A DNA stretch of 36,111 nucleotides from an uncultured SAR86 cluster bacterium (GTDB lineage Bacteria; Pseudomonadota; Gammaproteobacteria; Magnimaribacterales; AG-339-G14). The stretch's first letter is position 1; the number at the start of each line of letters is the position of its first letter. Below, in pieces: positions 33,241 through 36,111 of the stretch. The notes beneath the pieces were generated by a model that made no database searches, had not been told where the DNA came from, and saw only the letters and a program-made list of their open reading frames with translations. The translations under genes were made by a program, and so were the position numbers. Location: positions 1 to 36,111 of the forward strand of contig CACHCY010000008.1 of NCBI GenBank assembly GCA_902578495.1, read 5' to 3'.

Positions 33241-33916
33241 TCTTTACACAACTTCCACACCAAACGGACATAAGGTTTCATGCACTCTTGAAGCTTTAAA
33301 TCTTGAATACAACACTCATGCGATAAACCTGCAAAAAGGAGAACAAAAAACTAAAGAATTCTTAGCGATGAATCCAAATGGCAGAATACCTGTTATTGTC
33401 GATAGATCTAATGATGATTTAGCGATTTTTGAATCAGGAGCAATCATGATCTATTTGTCTGAGAAAACAGGAAAATTGCTTCCTCAAGATGCCCATCAAA
33501 AATCGGTAGCCATTCAATGGTTAATGTTCCAGATGGGAGGCATCGGTCCAATGATGGGGCAGGCAAATGTATTTTTTAGATATTTCCCAGAAAAAATACA
33601 ACCTGCAATCGATAGATACCAAAATGAGAGCAGAAGGCTTTTTGAAGTTTTAAACACGCGATTAGATGGTAGAGATTGGTTAGCTGATGAATTCTCTATA
33701 GCTGATATTGCAAATTGGTGCTGGGTTAGGACGCATCGATGGTCAGGAGTTTCAACCGATGATTTAGATCATTTAAAAGGCTGGATTGACAGATGTTACG
33801 AACAACCTGGAATGCTCAAAGGCTTGGAAGTTCCTGAAAAGGTGGAAAACCTATTGAAAGATAAAAAAGCTGCAGAAGAGTTCGCAAAAGGCGGAGGATC
33901 AATAGTTCAGAAATAA
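33233..33916 (+). CDS. Glutathione S-transferase family protein, YfcG-like
   Basis: A 227-residue GST of the Nu class. The N-terminal thioredoxin-like domain opens [23 protein letters not shown] and carries [11 protein letters not shown] and the glutathione-binding [14 protein letters not shown]. The helical domain has [16 protein letters not shown] and [17 protein letters not shown]. These match E. coli YfcG/YghU, which act as glutathione-dependent disulfide reductases rather than classical transferases. The Thr-Pro-Asn of TPNGHK aligns with the YfcG active site. The last gene of the patatin-gpsA-DUF4389 operon; the tail (from about 205) is Lys/Glu-rich with a GGGS end. Confidence 0.9.
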   Translation: MIDLYTTSTPNGHKVSCTLEALNLEYNTHAINLQKGEQKTKEFLAMNPNGRIPVIVDRSNDDLAIFESGAIMIYLSEKTGKLLPQDAHQKSVAIQWLMFQMGGIGPMMGQANVFFRYFPEKIQPAIDRYQNESRRLFEVLNTRLDGRDWLADEFSIADIANWCWVRTHRWSGVSTDDLDHLKGWIDRCYEQPGMLKGLEVPEKVENLLKDKKAAEEFAKGGGSIVQK

Positions 33917-33987
33917 CCTTATTCCAGTTATTAACTTTGATATATTGTAAAATTACCTCTAGAGTTAGCATCTCAAATTAATAAGTT

Positions 33988-34593
33988 ATGAAAAAAGTAA
34001 CAAAACTTAAAACACCTGTTCCTTCCATGGAAGAGGCTAAAGACGCCGTAAGAACATTAATTGCCTGGGCAGGAGATGATCCTGATAGAGAAGGCTTAAT
34101 CGAAACTCCAGATCGAGTTGCGAGAGCATATCAAGAGTTCTTTGCCGGTTATCACGACGATCCTGAGGAGATATTATCGAAAACTTTTGAAGAAGTTGAA
34201 GGTTATGATGAAATGGTTATCGTCAGGAACATAAGGCTTGAATCTCACTGCGAACATCACATGGTGCCAATATTGGGCATAGCGCATATAGGTTATATTC
34301 CAAATAATAGAGTCGTAGGAATAAGTAAGTTGGCAAGGATTGTCGATGTTTTTGGCAAAAGATTACAAACACAAGAAACTATGACAGCTCAAATCGCCGA
34401 TACTATAAGCAAAGTTTTAAAACCAAAAGGCGTTGCCGTGGTGGTTGATGCTGCCCATCAATGCATGACTACCAGAGGCATTCATAAGTCAGAAACAAGT
34501 ACCGTTACAAGTAAAATGACTGGAGTTTTTCAAAAAAATATTAATACTCGAAATGAATTTATGGCTTTGATTCATTCCAGTAATAACCAATAA
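33988..34593 (+). CDS. folE: GTP cyclohydrolase I
   Basis: FolE converts GTP to dihydroneopterin triphosphate, the first step of folate synthesis. The 201-residue protein has the zinc ligands C88, H91 (in ESHCEHHMVP) and C159 (in AAHQCMTTRG), with the same spacing as E. coli C110, H113 and C181. It also has the motif GYIPNNRVVGISKLARIVDVF. It is the standard FolE1, not the zinc-independent FolE2. A 71-nt gap precedes it, with a TAAAAT at 33948-33953 as a possible -10, so it probably starts a new transcript. The maf-family gene follows after 2 nt. Confidence 0.96.
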   Translation: MKKVTKLKTPVPSMEEAKDAVRTLIAWAGDDPDREGLIETPDRVARAYQEFFAGYHDDPEEILSKTFEEVEGYDEMVIVRNIRLESHCEHHMVPILGIAHIGYIPNNRVVGISKLARIVDVFGKRLQTQETMTAQIADTISKVLKPKGVAVVVDAAHQCMTTRGIHKSETSTVTSKMTGVFQKNINTRNEFMALIHSSNNQ

Positions 34594-34595
34594 CT

Positions 34596-35162
34596 TTGCC
34601 CGCTGCTTTTATTCTTGCTTCTGAATCTGAAATAAGGAAGAGAATTCTTTTCGAAGCTGGTTTTAAATTTGATACACATAAACCTCTCGTAGACGAAGAA
34701 AACTTAAAATCACAAAACCGCAGTCTTCCACCAATAGATTTATCTGTATTCCTTGCCAAAGAAAAGGCTCTTAGTGTTAGTAAGATATTTCCTGACAAAT
34801 ATGTAATTGGTGGGGATCAAATTTGTTTGCTTGGTTCAAAGATCTTCAGCAAGCCCCTAATTGCAAGCAAAGCGATAGAAAATCTTCGAAAACTCTCCGG
34901 TAGAGAACATTTCCAAATAAGCGGCCTTGCAATTGTAATCAACGGCAAGGTTGTTCATGAAAAACATTACAAGGCTACACTGAAAATGAGAGATCTTTCT
35001 CTGGAAGAAATCCAAGAATATGTTGAAAAGGACGACCCCTTAATGTCCAGTGGATCTTATAAATACGAATCACTTGGGAAAAATTTATTTGAATATATAA
35101 AAGGGGATCCTTATGTGATTCAAGGGCTGCCCTTAGAAGCCATAAAGAATTTTTTTAAATAA
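34596..35162 (+). CDS. maf: Maf-family nucleotide pyrophosphatase, YceF-like
   Basis: A 188-residue Maf protein that hydrolyses nucleoside triphosphates to monophosphates, helping remove modified nucleotides. It has the N-terminal FILASES-x-IRKRIL (P-loop-like Ser/Arg motif), the catalytic VIGGDQICLL and FSKPL, and the closing SSGSYKYESLG with YVIQGLPLEAI. These features match E. coli YceF (m7GTP-preferring) better than YhdE, whose motif would be D-T-V. The gene begins with TTG at 34596, two bases after the folE stop, so the two are co-expressed. No ribosome site is evident. Confidence 0.88.
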   Translation: MPAAFILASESEIRKRILFEAGFKFDTHKPLVDEENLKSQNRSLPPIDLSVFLAKEKALSVSKIFPDKYVIGGDQICLLGSKIFSKPLIASKAIENLRKLSGREHFQISGLAIVINGKVVHEKHYKATLKMRDLSLEEIQEYVEKDDPLMSSGSYKYESLGKNLFEYIKGDPYVIQGLPLEAIKNFFK

Positions 35163-35182
35163 TTTGCTAAGGTTTATTTCAT

Positions 35183-36052
35183 ATGAAAAATTTCAAAGAT
35201 AAGGTCGCCGTTATTACAGGTGCTGGCTCAGGAATGGGGCAGGCACTAGCCCTTCAACTTGCTTCAGAAGGATGCAATATTGCCTTGGTTGAATGGAAAG
35301 AAGAACTTTTGAACGAAACTAGAGAATTGCTTAAAAAACATAATGTTGGCGTATCTTCCCATTTATTGGATGTTAGCGATAAAGAAGCGGTTGATAATCT
35401 TCCTAATGAAGTCATAGAGCATCATGGCCAAGTTGATATAGTTTTTAACAATGCAGGCCTATCAGTTGCAGCCACGGTAGAAGAAAGCACCGATGAAGAT
35501 TGGGATTTTGGACTAGGAATTTTGTTACATGGTGTCATCAATTCAACAAGAGCCTTTTTACCTCACCTGAAAAAAAGGCCTGAGTCTGCCATCGTAAATA
35601 CCTCATCCATATTTGGTCTTTTAAGTGTGCCATCTCAATCTATTTATCACGTAGGAAAATTTGGCGTAAGAGCTTTTACCGAGAGTCTTGCTCTTGAAAT
35701 GCAGTTAAATAAAGAAACAGTAGAAGTTTATTCAGTCCATCCAGGCCATATTGGCACTAATATATTTTCGGCTTCAAGATTTAAGAATTTTGAGCCCGGA
35801 ACAACTATGTTTGGTAAAGCAGATACTCCTGAAGAAGCAGGAAAAATTTTTAAAGAAAACGCCCCAACAAGTGCTAAGAGCGCAGCAAATATAATTTTAA
35901 AAAATATAAGAAAGAAAAATAAGAGAATCTTGGTAGGTATTGATGCCCATGCTTACGATCTTTTACAAAGAATTTTTCCAAAATGGTACATCTATTTTCT
36001 TCCTTTAGTTTCAATCATAAGGAATTTGTTTCCTAAAGATAAAATTAATTAA
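35183..36052 (+). CDS. Short-chain dehydrogenase/reductase (SDR)
   Basis: A 289-residue classical SDR. Motifs: TGAGSGMG (12-19), FNNAG (88-92), catalytic Ser in NTSSIFG (about 141), Y155-x3-K159 (YHVGK) and HPGHIGT. An Asp/Glu at the end of strand 2 (ALVEWKEE) favours NAD. The extra C-terminal 40 residues, with RKKNKRILVGIDAHAYDLLQRIFP and a hydrophobic end, are typical of the large 'SDR family NAD(P)-dependent oxidoreductase' group found in mycobacteria and marine gammaproteobacteria that act on steroid-like or fatty substrates. It lies 20 nt after the maf-family gene. The 3' end overlaps the next, minus-strand reading frame by 8 nt. Confidence 0.9.
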   Translation: MKNFKDKVAVITGAGSGMGQALALQLASEGCNIALVEWKEELLNETRELLKKHNVGVSSHLLDVSDKEAVDNLPNEVIEHHGQVDIVFNNAGLSVAATVEESTDEDWDFGLGILLHGVINSTRAFLPHLKKRPESAIVNTSSIFGLLSVPSQSIYHVGKFGVRAFTESLALEMQLNKETVEVYSVHPGHIGTNIFSASRFKNFEPGTTMFGKADTPEEAGKIFKENAPTSAKSAANIILKNIRKKNKRILVGIDAHAYDLLQRIFPKWYIYFLPLVSIIRNLFPKDKIN

Positions 36053-36111
36053 ATTTGATGGGATGAGGAAAACCTTTTAACTCAATTCCTTTATCAGATA
36101 TTTCGATGTCA
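36045..36111 (-). CDS. C-terminal end of an unidentified minus-strand gene (partial)
   Basis: The right edge has an open minus-strand frame that enters at the window border and stops with TAA at 36047-36045. It encodes the last 21 residues of a protein ending DIEISDKGIELKGFPHPIKFN. The piece is too short to identify. The 8-nt overlap with the SDR 3' end fits the convergent-overlap style of the region, and the residue mix looks coding. It could be a chance open frame. Confidence 0.4.
   Translation of the reverse strand, partial: DIEISDKGIELKGFPHPIKFN

Overview
The window is AT-rich, very compact bacterial DNA. Nearly all of it codes for proteins, with 1-14 nt overlaps inside operons, several TTG or GTG starts and few clear Shine-Dalgarno sites. 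The block purN-purM | DUF2066-pgsA-hda and the DnaX, Hda, NadA and Maf/YceF sequences point to a gammaproteobacterium. Base composition, compaction and the terpene/acyl-CoA gene set suggest a streamlined marine lineage such as SAR86; that placement is inferred from memory of related genomes, not tested.

Layout. 1-3671: an HNH nuclease, then a minus-strand operon yqgE > dsbD/scsB-like reductase > secreted peroxiredoxin-like protein (periplasmic thiol redox). 3733-10064: a plus-strand run nadA-nadC (NAD synthesis), a lipoprotein with an internal duplication, an EstB-like serine hydrolase, recX, dnaX, recR (ybaB/ebfC is missing between the last two). 10056-11949: a secreted M20 amidohydrolase, divergent from dcd. 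11946-16933: purM-purN-DUF3108 on the minus strand, divergent from DUF2066-pgsA-hda-tlpA. 16901-19064: xseA and an M23 lipoprotein. 19102-26092: an EamA transporter, an AtuA-family protein and an enoyl-CoA hydratase, converging on a two-subunit biotin-dependent acyl-CoA carboxylase; together they resemble the acyclic-terpene (citronellol/geraniol) or leucine catabolic module. 26214-28532: tRNA-Val(TAC), an Sb-PDE-type PHP phosphodiesterase, tRNA-Asp(GTC) and an SDR. 28531-28761: an apparent structured non-coding RNA on the minus strand with its own promoter and terminator. 28810-30994: a DASS transporter and a sirtuin, divergent from patatin-gpsA-DUF4389-GST (31026-33916), then folE, maf/yceF and a second SDR. 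The right edge holds the C-terminal tail of a minus-strand gene.

The most unusual element is the roughly 230-nt RNA at 28531-28761. It is a string of hairpins between a good promoter and the only convincing intrinsic terminator in the window. It carries a 12-nt stretch able to pair with the 3' end of 16S rRNA, has no usual start codon behind that stretch, and can mask it with a long-range helix. Other points of interest are a possible slippage site in dnaX (ten A residues with stops in both other frames), back-to-back -10 boxes at all five head-to-head gene pairs, and overlapping 3' ends at most convergent pairs. No CRISPR array, insertion sequence, rRNA or prophage was seen.
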